From assembly GCA_019873735.1 (NCBI GenBank), contig JAIOAQ010000012.1:1-64000 (forward strand): 64,000 nucleotides of DNA. The letters are read 5' to 3'. Within the stretch, counting starts at the first letter, position 1. Every line of letters begins with the position of its first letter. Below the pieces are notes generated by a model that was not told where the DNA came from, made no database searches, and saw only the letters and a list, made by a program, of their open reading frames with translations. This stretch comes from Chloroflexota bacterium (GTDB lineage Bacteria > Chloroflexota > Anaerolineae > Anaerolineales > Villigracilaceae). Made by a program: the position numbers and the translations under genes. This document shows, piece by piece, positions 17,067 through 26,146 of the stretch.

Positions 17067-17831
17067 ATGGGACTTCCCCCGCTTAAAATCAAGCAGTTGT
17101 TGGATGAAAATTTGCATCACGAATGTGAGGGCGTTGGTCCAGAACATGTCTGTGTCAGCATTGCAGCCATTGCCAATCTCCCCAGCCGCTTTGGCGATTT
17201 CCAAATTGTGGCCTTTTATAACAACAAGGATAACAAAGAGCATGTCGCTATTGTGCATGGCGATGTGACCGAGGCCGAAGATGTGCCGGTGCGCGTTCAC
17301 TCAGAATGTCTTACCGGCGATGTCATTGGCTCTTTGCGTTGCGACTGCCGCGACCAACTCGAATCGGCCCTGCGGATGATTGGACAAATGGAACGCGGCA
17401 TCCTGCTCTATATGCGTCAGGAAGGCCGCGGCATTGGCTTGATTAATAAAATCCGCGCCTATGCTTTACAAGAGCAGGGCTTTGATACGGTAGATGCCAA
17501 CCTGGCGCTTGGCTTCCGTGATGACGAGCGCGAATACAGTGTGGCAGCCCACATGCTCATGTCACTGCACGTCAAGTCCGTCCGCCTGATTACGAACAAC
17601 CCAAAGAAAATTGAAGACCTGACCCAACACGGCATTAAAGTTATCGGCCGTATTCCGCACATCATGCCGCCCAATGAACATAACCAGTTTTATCTTGAGA
17701 CCAAAGCCCAAAGGTCGGGGCATCTCATCGACTTTTATGGCCGCGAACGGCTGCCCGAACAGGCCGACCCGCCCATTGTAGAAGGCATGGATGAGGAAGT
17801 GCTGGCCGTGATTCGAAAATATTATCGGTAG
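17067..17831 (+). CDS. ribA: GTP cyclohydrolase II
   Basis: Opens GTP to the pyrimidine that starts riboflavin synthesis. The 254-aa protein has the RibA zinc site SECLTGDVIGSLRCDC (Cys-x10-Cys-x-Cys, about residues 80-95), the GTP-binding RQEGRGIGL block (about 118-126), and the family sequence LGFRDDEREYSVAAHML and RLITNNPKKIEDL. There is no DHBP synthase (RibB) domain; instead about 70 extra residues at the N-terminus hold no motif I recognise. GGAG lies 9 bases before the ATG. It is in an operon with the reductase upstream and an SDR 9 bp downstream. Confidence 0.93.
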   Translation: MGLPPLKIKQLLDENLHHECEGVGPEHVCVSIAAIANLPSRFGDFQIVAFYNNKDNKEHVAIVHGDVTEAEDVPVRVHSECLTGDVIGSLRCDCRDQLESALRMIGQMERGILLYMRQEGRGIGLINKIRAYALQEQGFDTVDANLALGFRDDEREYSVAAHMLMSLHVKSVRLITNNPKKIEDLTQHGIKVIGRIPHIMPPNEHNQFYLETKAQRSGHLIDFYGRERLPEQADPPIVEGMDEEVLAVIRKYYR

Positions 17832-17840
17832 AGAGGAAAA

Positions 17841-18551
17841 ATGACTATTGAGAAACGTACAATTGTTGTCACCGGCGCGACCGGCGGATTGGGTGCCGTT
17901 CTGACGCGCCAACTGGCCGCCCGCGGCGCAGACCTGGTCCTCTTAGACCGCGATGCAGAGCGGCTCACTTCTTTGACCTCTGACCTGCTTCTGTCCGAAG
18001 AGCGTTTCCTGACCCGCAGCGTGGACCTGCTCAACCCCGCCGAAACGCGTCAGGCCGCCGAAGCGGCCCTGGCCCGTTTTGGCCATATAGACGCCCTCTT
18101 GCATCTGGTCGGCGGCTGGACAGGCGGCAAAACCTTGCTTGAAGCCCCTGCAGAGGACCTGACCTTTATGCTCAGTCAGCATATCTGGACCTCCTTCAAC
18201 GTGGTGCAGGCCTTTGTCCCACATCTTGTGGCGAATGGGTGGGGGCGTGTTGTGATGATCACATCCCCTTATGCTGCCAACCCTGCTGCCAAAGGCGGAC
18301 CATATGCCATTGGCAAGGCAGGGCAAGAAACGCTTATCCTTACCCTGGCGCAAGAATTGAAAGGCACCGGCGTCACTGCAAATTTACTGCAAGCCAAAAC
18401 GATTGATGTCAAGCATGAAAAGGTAACTGCTCCTACCCCGCAGAACGCAGGCTGGACGACCCCCGAAGAAATCTCGGCTGCTGTTCTCTATCTCCTCTCT
18501 GACGAGGCTGGGACAATCAACGGTGCGAAAATTCCGTTGTTCGGCGGCTAG
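17841..18551 (+). CDS. Short-chain dehydrogenase/reductase
   Basis: 236 aa with the classical SDR layout: the nucleotide-binding motif TGATGGLG (about 11-18), a DRD-type residue after beta-2 suggesting NAD(H) preference, HLVGGW in place of the common NNAG motif, catalytic Ser in ITSPYAANP and Tyr-x3-Lys in PYAIGK (about residues 155-159). GAGAGGAAAA precedes the ATG. It is the third gene of the flavin-type operon, but the substrate cannot be told; the variant NNAG position is mildly unusual. Confidence 0.85.
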   Translation: MTIEKRTIVVTGATGGLGAVLTRQLAARGADLVLLDRDAERLTSLTSDLLLSEERFLTRSVDLLNPAETRQAAEAALARFGHIDALLHLVGGWTGGKTLLEAPAEDLTFMLSQHIWTSFNVVQAFVPHLVANGWGRVVMITSPYAANPAAKGGPYAIGKAGQETLILTLAQELKGTGVTANLLQAKTIDVKHEKVTAPTPQNAGWTTPEEISAAVLYLLSDEAGTINGAKIPLFGG

Positions 18552-18609
18552 GCATAACTGCCAGCGGCCAAACAGCAGCCAGGCCATGCCAAATATCTGA
18601 CAATGATTA

Positions 18610-18668
18610 GGACGTCCCAAAGGCTTTCGGGAATGAAGTTGCTTTCCGTATCAGCCTTTGGGACGTCC
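18610..18668. terminator. Large perfect hairpin between convergent genes
   Basis: GGACGTCCCAAAGGCT and AGCCTTTGGGACGTCC are 16-bp perfect reverse complements with a 27-nt loop. There is no clear T-tract, but the site lies exactly between convergent SDR and bacterioferritin genes, so a bidirectional terminator or a palindromic repeat are both possible. Confidence 0.6.
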
Positions 18669-18678
18669 GGTACGCCGG

Positions 18679-19146
18679 TTAACTGATTTGCTCAACCAGG
18701 TACATCTTGATGCCCAGGGTATTGATTTGTTCGATCTGGGCTTCCAGCCAGTCAAGATGTTCCTCTTCGTCTTTCAGAATCGATTCGAGCAGTTCGCGGC
18801 TGCCGTTATCGCCAGCCTCCACCGCCTGCTTGATGGCCGCATTATAGGCCTGAATGGCTTCCGTTTCGGAGGCCAAATCGTTCCTGTGTTGGCTTTCCAC
18901 GTCTGCGCCAATGTGAATCTTCTTGAGATTTGAGACGATGGGGATGCCTTCCAGGAAGAGGATACGCCCGATCAGGCTTTCGGCATGTTTCATCTCTTCA
19001 ATCGCGCGTTTCTCCGCGGTTTCGGCCAGTTTATCGTAGCGCCAGTTGGCGCACATTTCGGCATGGACCATGTACTGGTTAATGGCGGTCAACTCGTCGG
19101 AGAGCAAGTCGTTCAGGGTTTCGATAATTTTAGGGTTGCCTTTCAT
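18679..19146 (-). CDS. bfr: Bacterioferritin
   Basis: Iron-storage 24-mer subunit, 155 aa. Numbering from the chosen ATG reproduces the Escherichia coli residues: Glu18, Glu51, His54, Glu94, Glu127 and His130 form the di-iron ferroxidase centre, and Met52 is the haem ligand. It is therefore a haem-type Bfr with a complete active site. An upstream GTG is possible, but AAGGTGA lies 5 bases before this ATG. Iron-dependent control is likely in principle, but I see no Fur box directly upstream. Confidence 0.96.
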   Translation of the reverse strand: MKGNPKIIETLNDLLSDELTAINQYMVHAEMCANWRYDKLAETAEKRAIEEMKHAESLIGRILFLEGIPIVSNLKKIHIGADVESQHRNDLASETEAIQAYNAAIKQAVEAGDNGSRELLESILKDEEEHLDWLEAQIEQINTLGIKMYLVEQIS

Positions 19147-19148
19147 GA

Positions 19149-19674
<526 letters not shown>

Positions 19675-19676
<2 letters not shown>

Positions 19677-19709
19677 GTCTCGCCCGGCAGAAGCGCCAGG
19701 GCGAGACTT
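19675..19709. terminator. Terminator between NUDIX gene and thrS
   Basis: The arms AAGTCTCGCCC and GGGCGAGACTT are perfect 11-bp complements around a 13-nt loop. The site lies between convergent genes and overlaps the NUDIX stop codon. Confidence 0.7.
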
Positions 19710-19714
19710 AGCGG

Positions 19715-21526
19715 CTATAACTCGCTTGAGCGTTTGGCAATCCGTTCTTTAATGCGTGCCAGGAATTCGCCCAAGGGGATGCTGTTTTGCTGCGAACCAT
19801 CGCGCATGCGCAGAGAAACCGTTCCGGAGGCCATCTCGTTGTTGCCTACTACCAGCATGTAGGGGACTTTCATCAACTGGGCCTGACGAATCTTGGCATT
19901 CATGCGTTCTGCTCCCGTATCCACATTGACGCGAATGCCTTCAGCCCGCAGTTGTGCGGCTATCTGTGAGGCGTATTCGTTCTGGGCATCGGTGATGGGA
20001 ATGACGCGCACTTGCTCTGGGCACAGCCAGACCGGGAAAGCGCCGGCGTAGTGTTCAATGAGAAAACCAATCATGCGTTCATGGGTGCTGAGTGGTGCGC
20101 GGTGAATGCAGAGCGGCGTTTCTTCTACCCCATCCTTGTTGACGAATTTCAGGTCAAACCGTTCTGGTACTGCAAAGTCCACCTGATTTGTTGCCAGGGT
20201 GAACTCACGCCCAATGGCGCTCCAAATCTGGACGTCAATTTTGGGACCGTAAAAGGCGGCCTCGTCCTGGGCCTCGACAAAAGGAACCCCGCCGTTTGTC
20301 ATGGCGCGGCGCACCATATCCTCTGTTTTGAGCCACAGGCGTTCGTTGTCTACATACTTCTTGCCCAGCCCGGCTTTGGCATGCAAACTCAGGCGCATGA
20401 CATATTTTTGGATGCCGAAGAGTTCAAAATATTTCTTATACAGGTCAATCACGCCCATGAATTCCTGCTCAAACTGTTCTTCTGCGCAATAGATATGGGC
20501 GTCGTTCATCTGCATTGAGCGGACGCGCATCAGGCCGAAGAGTTCCCCCGATTTCTCGTAGCGGTAGCAGGTGCCATATTCTGCCAGGCGGATAGGCAGG
20601 TCGCGGTAGGAACGTGGTTTGGATGCAAAGATTTTGTGATGCATAGGGCAGTTCATTGGCTTGACATAATACCGTACGCCCTCCAGTTCCATGGGCGGGT
20701 ACATGCTCTCGGCATAATAGGGCAGGTGACCAGAGCGGATGAACAAGTCCTCTTTTGTCACGTGTGGTGTACGCACCCGCAAATAACCGGCTTTTTCTTC
20801 CATCTCCTTGGCCAGGCGTTCCAGTTCTTCAATCATAATTCCGCCGTTGGGTAACCAGAGCGGGAGGCCGGGTCCCACTTCATCATCGTAGATGAAGATT
20901 TCGAGTTCCTTGCCCAGTTTGCGGTGATCGCGCTTGCGAGCCTCTTCCAGCATGGCGAGGTATTCTTCCAGTTCTTGGGCGGTCCGCCAGGCCGTGCCGT
21001 AGATGCGGGTCAACATCTTGTTCTTTTCATCGCCGCGCCAGTATGCCCCGGCAATGGACATCAACTTGATGGCCGAAGGGTTGATTTGGCGTGTGTTTTC
21101 CACATGCGGCCCGCGGCACAGGTCAACGAATGTATCATGCTTATAAATCGAAATTTCCGGCTTTGTGTCCAGCGGATTGCCATATTCATCAAAGCCGCCT
21201 TGCTCGAGGCCTTGAATCAGTTCCAGTTTATATGGCTGGTCTTTGAAAATTTGCCGTGCCTCCTCAGCCGAGACCACCTCTTTGACGAAGGGGTGCCCGC
21301 CGGCAATGATTTGACGCATGCGCTTTTCGATTTTCTCTAAATCTTCATTGGTGATTGGCTGTGGCAAATCAAAGTCATAATAAAAGCCATTTTCTATTGG
21401 CGGGCCAATGGTGTATTTGGCCTCTGGGTAATATTCCAGCACGGCTTGCGCCATGATATGTGCCGCCGAGTGGCGGATGCGGTAGAGTTGCGAGTCTTCG
21501 TAACGTTCTTCAGAATGGTTGGACAT
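19715..21526 (-). CDS. thrS: Threonyl-tRNA synthetase lacking the TGS domain
   Basis: 603 aa. The first residues enter straight into the N2 editing domain (His19-x3-His23 in RHSAAH, later CRGPHVENTRQI), with no N-terminal TGS (N1) domain, unlike the usual 640-aa bacterial enzyme. The catalytic core follows: motif 1 near IRSGHLPYYAESM, MNCPMHHKIF with the zinc Cys, motif 2 RYEKSGELFGLMRVR, EAAFYGPKID, motif 3 LCIHRAPLSTHERMIGFLIE, then the anticodon domain (WLCPEQVRVIPITD). The ATG follows AAAGGAAAAGGAAA. It is controlled by a T-box leader and its own promoter. Confidence 0.96.
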   Translation of the reverse strand: MSNHSEERYEDSQLYRIRHSAAHIMAQAVLEYYPEAKYTIGPPIENGFYYDFDLPQPITNEDLEKIEKRMRQIIAGGHPFVKEVVSAEEARQIFKDQPYKLELIQGLEQGGFDEYGNPLDTKPEISIYKHDTFVDLCRGPHVENTRQINPSAIKLMSIAGAYWRGDEKNKMLTRIYGTAWRTAQELEEYLAMLEEARKRDHRKLGKELEIFIYDDEVGPGLPLWLPNGGIMIEELERLAKEMEEKAGYLRVRTPHVTKEDLFIRSGHLPYYAESMYPPMELEGVRYYVKPMNCPMHHKIFASKPRSYRDLPIRLAEYGTCYRYEKSGELFGLMRVRSMQMNDAHIYCAEEQFEQEFMGVIDLYKKYFELFGIQKYVMRLSLHAKAGLGKKYVDNERLWLKTEDMVRRAMTNGGVPFVEAQDEAAFYGPKIDVQIWSAIGREFTLATNQVDFAVPERFDLKFVNKDGVEETPLCIHRAPLSTHERMIGFLIEHYAGAFPVWLCPEQVRVIPITDAQNEYASQIAAQLRAEGIRVNVDTGAERMNAKIRQAQLMKVPYMLVVGNNEMASGTVSLRMRDGSQQNSIPLGEFLARIKERIAKRSSEL

Positions 21527-21585
21527 TTTCCTTTTCCTTTCGACAGCGGGCGGCGGATGGCCAACAACGGCCGTTTGCCCAAAAT

Positions 21586-21886
21586 AAAAAACTCTCGCCC
21601 AAAGTACGGGGCGAGAGCGCCGAATGCGGTCACGCGGTTCCACCCGATTTGCCATCAGACCGGCCTATGTAGCCGTTCTTGTGGCATCTTTGGGGGCCGA
21701 TAACGGGGCCAGACGTTCCACTTACTGGACGCTTGCTTTCGCCACGCGTCGTTCAGTTTTCTGCTCGCGGGTGGTTTTCGGCAAGCCTACCTGAGACAGG
21801 CTCTCAATCAACGGCCTATCCTCCCTGTCAGGAGCGGGAATGCCTACTCGTCCCGGTCATCGCATTTGGTGATATGATGACGAATT
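21586..21886 (-). promoter_or_regulatory. T-box riboswitch leader of thrS
   Basis: Read on the minus strand the leader ends with the T-box bulge CGGGTGGAACCGC (21646-21634) and then a terminator, GGCGAGAG/CTCTCGCC arms with a T-run (21617-21586), 60 nt before the ATG. About 240 nt of structured Stem I-III sequence precede them. Uncharged tRNA-Thr should favour antitermination. The specifier is presumably a Thr codon (an ACC lies in AAAACCACCC), but I did not fold it. Confidence 0.9.
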
Positions 21887-21892
21887 GCGCCT

Positions 21893-21920
21893 ATTATATG
21901 CGGCTTTGTGGCTGTGTCAA
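21893..21920 (-). promoter_or_regulatory. Promoter of the thrS T-box transcript
   Basis: On the minus strand TTGACA (21920-21915) and TATAAT (21898-21893) are perfect consensus boxes separated by 16 bp, just upstream of the T-box leader. Confidence 0.8.
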
Positions 21921-21989
21921 GCGGCGGGCGTTATTGTTTTGCCAAGTCTTAAGGTAAAATAAAGTGCATTTTTTCACAGGAGTTTCACC

Positions 21990-23012
21990 TTGAGCGATAC
22001 ATTGAAAATCGTCATTCCAATGGCCGGATTGGGCACACGCATGCGGCCACAGACCTGGAGCAAGCCCAAGCCTCTTGTTTCTGTGGCGGGCAAGACCGGC
22101 CTGGAGCATTTGCTGGATACATTCGATTCACTCCCCGACCCCAAACATACCGAATATGTCTTTATTGTCGGCTACCTGGGCGACCAGATTCGTCCTTTTA
22201 TGGAGGCTAACTATCCGCACCTGAAGGTGCATTATGTCACCCAACCGGAAATGAAAGGACAGTCTCATGCCCTCTGGCTGGCACGCGAGCACTTGCATGG
22301 ACCACTGGTGATGCTGTACTCAGATACCCTCATTGAGACGGATTTCCGCTTTCTGGCCAACGAACAGAAAGATGGGGTTGCCTGGGTCAAGGCCGTTCCA
22401 GACCCGCGCCGCTTTGGCGTAGCCGAAGTGGACTCTAGTGGGCGTGTCACCCGCCTTGTGGAAAAGCCAACCTCCCTGGATAACAACCTGGTTTTGGTGG
22501 GGTGCTACTACTTCAAGGAAGGCGAGGCGCTGGTCAGCGCTATTGAAGAGCAAATGCGGCGTAACATTCAACTCAAGGGCGAATACTTCCTGGCCGATGC
22601 GGTCAATGTCATGCTTGAACGCGGCGCCGACTTTCGCACGCAAGAAGTCAAGGTCTGGCTGGATACCGGCACAATTGAAGCCACGCTGGAAACCAACCGC
22701 TATTTCCTGGATCATGGCCGGGAGAATCAGGCTGCTCACCTTGGCGAAGACGTGGAAATCATCCGCCCCGTGTTTATTCATCCTACCGCACAGGTGGAAA
22801 ATTCCAAAATTGGGCCCTACGTCTCCATCGGAGCCGAATGCCGGGTTGTAGATAGCAAAATCGAAAACAGCATCCTGGAAGCGGGTGCATACATCGAGTC
22901 GGTCAGCCTGGCCAAATCGTTCATTGGACGCAAAGCCGAAGTGCGCGGGCGCGGCCCGGAAGAAGGCGCTTGCTCACTCAATATCGGCGATAATTCCAGT
23001 GTGATCATGTAG
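21990..23012 (+). CDS. Sugar-phosphate nucleotidyltransferase with beta-helix domain
   Basis: A 340-aa NDP-sugar pyrophosphorylase. The N-terminal signature KIVIPMAGLGTRMRPQTWSK, then PKPLV, is the G-x-G-T-R-x(6)-P-K-P nucleotide-binding motif; VEKP near residue 155 and GEYFLADAVN near 200 are typical of glucose-1-phosphate thymidylyl/uridylyltransferases. From about 255 there are left-handed beta-helix hexapeptides (PTAQVENSKIGPYVSIGAEC). The start is TTG, supported by CAGGAG 7 bases upstream. It probably supplies an activated sugar for cell-surface polymers; the exact sugar is not readable. A terminator follows at once. Confidence 0.88.
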   Translation: MSDTLKIVIPMAGLGTRMRPQTWSKPKPLVSVAGKTGLEHLLDTFDSLPDPKHTEYVFIVGYLGDQIRPFMEANYPHLKVHYVTQPEMKGQSHALWLAREHLHGPLVMLYSDTLIETDFRFLANEQKDGVAWVKAVPDPRRFGVAEVDSSGRVTRLVEKPTSLDNNLVLVGCYYFKEGEALVSAIEEQMRRNIQLKGEYFLADAVNVMLERGADFRTQEVKVWLDTGTIEATLETNRYFLDHGRENQAAHLGEDVEIIRPVFIHPTAQVENSKIGPYVSIGAECRVVDSKIENSILEAGAYIESVSLAKSFIGRKAEVRGRGPEEGACSLNIGDNSSVIM

Positions 23013-23043
23013 AGATGCCAAGGGCATCTCTACATTATTTTTC
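23009..23043 (+). terminator. Terminator after the nucleotidyltransferase gene
   Basis: GTAGAGATGCC and GGCATCTCTAC are 11-bp perfect arms with a 3-nt loop, followed by ATTATTTTTCT. The left arm contains the stop codon of the gene. Confidence 0.85.
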
Positions 23044-23049
23044 TTGCCC

Positions 23050-23262
23050 ATGTCCGATCTTGTCACATGCCGCTCTGGGTTTACCTATGCAGAATGTCCC
23101 CTCTCCATTTTCTGGGAGGGGAAGAGGCTGACGGTGCAGGCCGTCTTGCAGCGTTGGCGTCTGCCGGCGGGCATTTGCTTTTGGGTGCGCGCCGAAGACG
23201 GACGCTCTTACGAACTGCATTACCGGGAGGTAAATGACGAGTGGCACATTCATCCACTCTAA
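23050..23262 (+). CDS. Small uncharacterised protein
   Basis: A 70-aa protein starting MSDLVTCRSGFTYAECPLSI, with RWRLPAGICFWVRAEDGRSY and ending NDEWHIHPL. The composition is that of a small folded beta-rich domain with no signal or membrane segment, reminiscent of small proteins that combine a W-R-x-P segment with a closing W-x-I/L motif. I cannot name the family with confidence. It ends 9 bp before the aminotransferase start and so may share its message. The Shine-Dalgarno is poor. Confidence 0.6.
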   Translation: MSDLVTCRSGFTYAECPLSIFWEGKRLTVQAVLQRWRLPAGICFWVRAEDGRSYELHYREVNDEWHIHPL

Positions 23263-23271
23263 GGAGGCTCT

Positions 23272-24450
23272 ATGCAGGAAGTCGGAAGTGTTCGTTACCT
23301 TTCCCGGCGGGTGGCCGGACTAAAGCCCTCGGGCATTCGAAAGTTCTTTGACATTGCTGCTACCATGAAGGATGTGATCTCCCTGGGCATTGGTGAGCCG
23401 GATTTTACAACCCCGGCTCCCGTGTTGGAGGCCGGCATCCAGTCTTTGCAGCGAGGCGAGACGCATTACACCTCAAATGCCGGCAAATTGGAACTGCGTC
23501 AGGCCATCGCGGAAAACTTACAGCGCCTTTATGGGGTTACCTATGACCCTGTCAATGAGATTATCGTCACCGTGGGCGTATCAGAAGCGCTTTACCTGGC
23601 GATGACGGCCCTGCTCGATCCGGGCGATGAGGTCATCATCCCGACGCCGTGCTTTGTCTCCTATCAGGCCGAGGTCATTTTGGCCGGCGGGGTGCCGGTA
23701 GAAATTCCCACCCGCATTGAGGATAATTTCCAGGTGGACCCGGCGCGGATACGGGAAGCGATTACGCCGCGCACCAAGGTCATCTTCATCGGGTATCCGA
23801 GCAATCCCACCGGCGCCGTAGCCGAGCGGGAACGCCTGTTAGAAATTGCCAGGATCGCCGAACAAAACGACCTGATCATTGTGTCGGACGAAATTTACGA
23901 CCGGCTGGTTTATGATTTTCAGCATGTTTGTGTCCCCAGCCTGGGTGAAAGCATCAAACGCAGGACCATTCTGCTGGGCGGCTTCTCGAAGAGTTATGCC
24001 ATGACCGGCTGGCGTATTGGTTATGCGGCCGCGCCGGTGGACTTCATCAAAGGCATGGTGCGGATTCATCAGTACACCATCATGTCCGCGCCGACGACAG
24101 CCCAAGACGCTGCCCTGGAGGCGCTTAAGAACGGCGAGCCGCATGTGCAGGAAATGTTGGCAGAGTACAATCGCCGCCGCCGCTTGATTGTGGATGGCTT
24201 GAACCGATTGGGTTTGACCACCTTTGAGCCGCGCGGCGCTTTTTATGCTTTTCCGAAAATCGGCGCTTCAGGCATGGATGATGAGACCTTTGCCGAGAAA
24301 CTTTTGCGCGAAGAACATGTAGCCGTTGTGCCGGGCAATGCCTTTGGCCCTGGCGGCGAAGGTTTTGTACGTGCCTGTTATGCGACCGCCTACGAGCAAA
24401 TCGAAGAAGCCTTGCATCGCATGGAGCGATTCATGCAGCGTTACGGTTAG
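23272..24450 (+). CDS. PLP-dependent class I/II aminotransferase
   Basis: 392 aa, fold-type I aminotransferase. Landmarks are the N-terminal SLGIGEPDFTTP, the Y-T-S-N-A-G-K-L-E-L-R block (about 66-76), the cofactor Asn/Asp/Tyr region GYPSNPTGA and VSDEIYDRLVYD (about 175-220), the Schiff-base Lys in GGFSKSYAMTGWRIG (about residue 240), and the substrate-carboxylate Arg near the end in GFVRACYAT. It is closest in feel to the aspartate/aromatic/diaminopimelate aminotransferases of the PatA group; the natural substrate is unclear. AAGGAGG lies 5 bases before the ATG. Confidence 0.9.
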   Translation: MQEVGSVRYLSRRVAGLKPSGIRKFFDIAATMKDVISLGIGEPDFTTPAPVLEAGIQSLQRGETHYTSNAGKLELRQAIAENLQRLYGVTYDPVNEIIVTVGVSEALYLAMTALLDPGDEVIIPTPCFVSYQAEVILAGGVPVEIPTRIEDNFQVDPARIREAITPRTKVIFIGYPSNPTGAVAERERLLEIARIAEQNDLIIVSDEIYDRLVYDFQHVCVPSLGESIKRRTILLGGFSKSYAMTGWRIGYAAAPVDFIKGMVRIHQYTIMSAPTTAQDAALEALKNGEPHVQEMLAEYNRRRRLIVDGLNRLGLTTFEPRGAFYAFPKIGASGMDDETFAEKLLREEHVAVVPGNAFGPGGEGFVRACYATAYEQIEEALHRMERFMQRYG

Positions 24451-24462
24451 AAAAGCCTTGCC

Positions 24463-24560
24463 GGTGGGACGGAGGTACGTTCGTCATCGGGCATCTACAG
24501 GTTGCCGCCGGGCTTGCAGGCATGTTGAGGCAACGCTTGGGTGCTGCAATCCGTCCCACC
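24463..24560 (+). terminator. Long hairpin after the aminotransferase gene
   Basis: GGTGGGACGGA and TCCGTCCCACC are perfect 11-bp ends of a 98-nt hairpin that contains a second internal pairing (GGTTGCC / GGCAACG). TTTTG follows the right arm. It may serve as a terminator; its size suggests a small palindromic element. Confidence 0.6.
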
Positions 24561-24562
24561 TT

Positions 24563-24589
24563 TTGACAAGCGGGGAATTCGGTTAAAAT
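24563..24589 (+). promoter_or_regulatory. Leaderless-type promoter of the response regulator
   Basis: TTGACA (24563-24568) and TAAAAT (24584-24589) are separated by 15 bp, and the ATG comes exactly 6 bp after the -10 box with no Shine-Dalgarno. Confidence 0.55.
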
Positions 24590-24595
24590 AGCAGC

Positions 24596-25222
24596 ATGAA
24601 TATTCCTTATGGCCCTTTACTGATTGTTGAAGACGTTCCCAATGTTCGCGAATTGCTAGAAGTTACCTTGCGCTTTAAAGGCTATGCGGTAATCAGCGCG
24701 CGCAATGGGCAGGAAGCACTGGAACTGCTGCAAAAAGAACGCCCGGCCCTGATTATTACCGACATCCTGATGCCCAAATTGGATGGCTTTGCGCTGGTGC
24801 AACGTTTGCGTACCGACCCGAAAACGCGCAACATCCCCGTTATTTTCCTTTCGGCAACCTATGTCACACCCGAAGACAAAGCCTTTGCGATGAGTCTGGG
24901 AGCGGCTCGTTTCCTGGAAAAGCCAATTGATACCGAAGAATTCCTCCTGACCATTGCCGAACTTCTCACCCAAGGCCCGCCCACCTTGCCCAATCCGCTT
25001 GATGAGCGAACGTTCTATGCCGGCTATCGTGAACGCCTGGAAAATAAATTGCGTTATAAAAACACGCAAATTGCGCGTACCGAGCGTTTGTTACAAACCC
25101 TGCCGGAGAATCAACGCCCAGCCTTTCAGGCGCTGTTGGAGCAGGCCTTGAACGATCGGGCCGAAATCCAGGCCGAATTGGATCAGATTTACAAAATCCT
25201 TGAAGAATATCAGGGCAAATGA
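24596..25222 (+). CDS. Response regulator with helical C-terminal domain
   Basis: 208 aa. Residues 8-125 form a CheY-like receiver: the acidic pair ED (12-13), the phosphoacceptor Asp in LIITDILMPKLDGF (about residue 57), Ser/Thr in IFLSAT (about 87) and Lys in FLEKPI (about 109). The remaining 80 residues are charged and helical (RERLENKLRYKNTQIARTER) and probably coiled coil, not a known DNA-binding domain, so the output may be by protein contact. No histidine kinase is adjacent. The gene overlaps the next by 4 bp. Confidence 0.88.
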   Translation: MNIPYGPLLIVEDVPNVRELLEVTLRFKGYAVISARNGQEALELLQKERPALIITDILMPKLDGFALVQRLRTDPKTRNIPVIFLSATYVTPEDKAFAMSLGAARFLEKPIDTEEFLLTIAELLTQGPPTLPNPLDERTFYAGYRERLENKLRYKNTQIARTERLLQTLPENQRPAFQALLEQALNDRAEIQAELDQIYKILEEYQGK

Positions 25223-26022
25223 ACTCACCCTCCCTTGCCGACTTGCAACATCTGGCACGCCGGGCCGGCCAGATTCTGCGCGCCGCTTATGAGCAGGAAC
25301 ATCAGATTGGTTACAAGGGGGTCATTGACCTGGTAACCGAAGTTGACCACCAATCAGAAGCCCTGATCCTGACCGAGATTCAGCGCCTCTTTCCGGGCCA
25401 CCGCATCCTGGCCGAGGAGAGCGGAGGCGTGGCAGGTGCAGACGGCCACATCTGGTATGTTGATCCGTTGGATGGCACGGTCAACTATGCCCATGGCGTG
25501 CCGTTTTTCTCGGTGTCTATTGCCTATTCCTATCAAGGCCTAACCCGTCTGGGCGTGGTGTATGACCCTATGCGCGATGAACTATTCGCTGCCGAGCGCG
25601 GACAAGGCGCCTGGCTCAACGGCCGCCCGTTGTGTGCCTCCTCCGCCACAGAGTTGGGAAAGTCCTTGCTGGTTACAGGGTTTCCTTACAATGCCTGGGT
25701 GACACCCGACGACAATATCGAAAACTTTGCGCGTTTCTCAAAACGCAGCCAGGGCGTCCGGCGCCTTGGCTCGGCCGCGCTTGACCTGTGCTACATCGCT
25801 GCAGGCCGTCTGGACGGTTACTGGGAACTCACCCTCAACCCGTGGGACGTGGCCGCTGGCGGCCTGATTGCCGAACAGGCGGGAGCAATTGTCACCAACT
25901 TGCAAGGCGCACCTGATTACCTGTCACCGCCTAATTCCATTCTGGCAGCCGCTCCAGGGATTCACGCCGCTATGCTCGAGGTATTGCATCTGCAGCCGGC
26001 GGCCTTGAATCCTGAGACCTGA
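25219..26022 (+). CDS. Inositol monophosphatase family protein
   Basis: 267 aa, Li-sensitive, Mg-dependent phosphatase fold. The metal site is visible as Glu in LAEESGG (about 68), Asp82-x-x-Asp85-Gly-Thr in VDPLDGTVN, and the C-terminal Asp in LNPWDVAAGGLIAEQAGA (about 212). The family includes inositol, fructose-1,6-bis- and histidinol phosphatases, and SuhB; the sequence resembles SuhB/IMPase generally. It is translationally coupled to the response regulator through ATGA. Confidence 0.92.
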   Translation: MNSPSLADLQHLARRAGQILRAAYEQEHQIGYKGVIDLVTEVDHQSEALILTEIQRLFPGHRILAEESGGVAGADGHIWYVDPLDGTVNYAHGVPFFSVSIAYSYQGLTRLGVVYDPMRDELFAAERGQGAWLNGRPLCASSATELGKSLLVTGFPYNAWVTPDDNIENFARFSKRSQGVRRLGSAALDLCYIAAGRLDGYWELTLNPWDVAAGGLIAEQAGAIVTNLQGAPDYLSPPNSILAAAPGIHAAMLEVLHLQPAALNPET

Positions 26023-26146
26023 AGTAATTACTTGCAACCCTCCCGCAGGTTAGACTGGGGCTGGCGGCCAATGCCAGCACTTGCGAAGACGTCTTCTGGC
26101 TTGGACATTGTGCCAAAACCTGCGGGAGGGTAGGCTTTGTGATTGC
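26023..26146. repeat. Palindromic element, copy B
   Basis: The arms CCCTCCCGCAGGT (26038-26050) and ACCTGCGGGAGGG (26118-26130) are identical to copies A and C. Read in reverse, its interior (GCACAATGTCCAAGCCAGAA, then GACGTCTTC) matches copy C (GCGCAATGTCCAGGCCAGAA, then GGCGTCTCC), so copy B is inserted in the opposite orientation. It starts directly after the phosphatase stop codon. Confidence 0.85.

Noticed and set aside
18841-19140. Haem-free ferritin or DPS instead of bacterioferritin
   Set aside because: Met52 and all six ferroxidase ligands occur at bacterioferritin positions.
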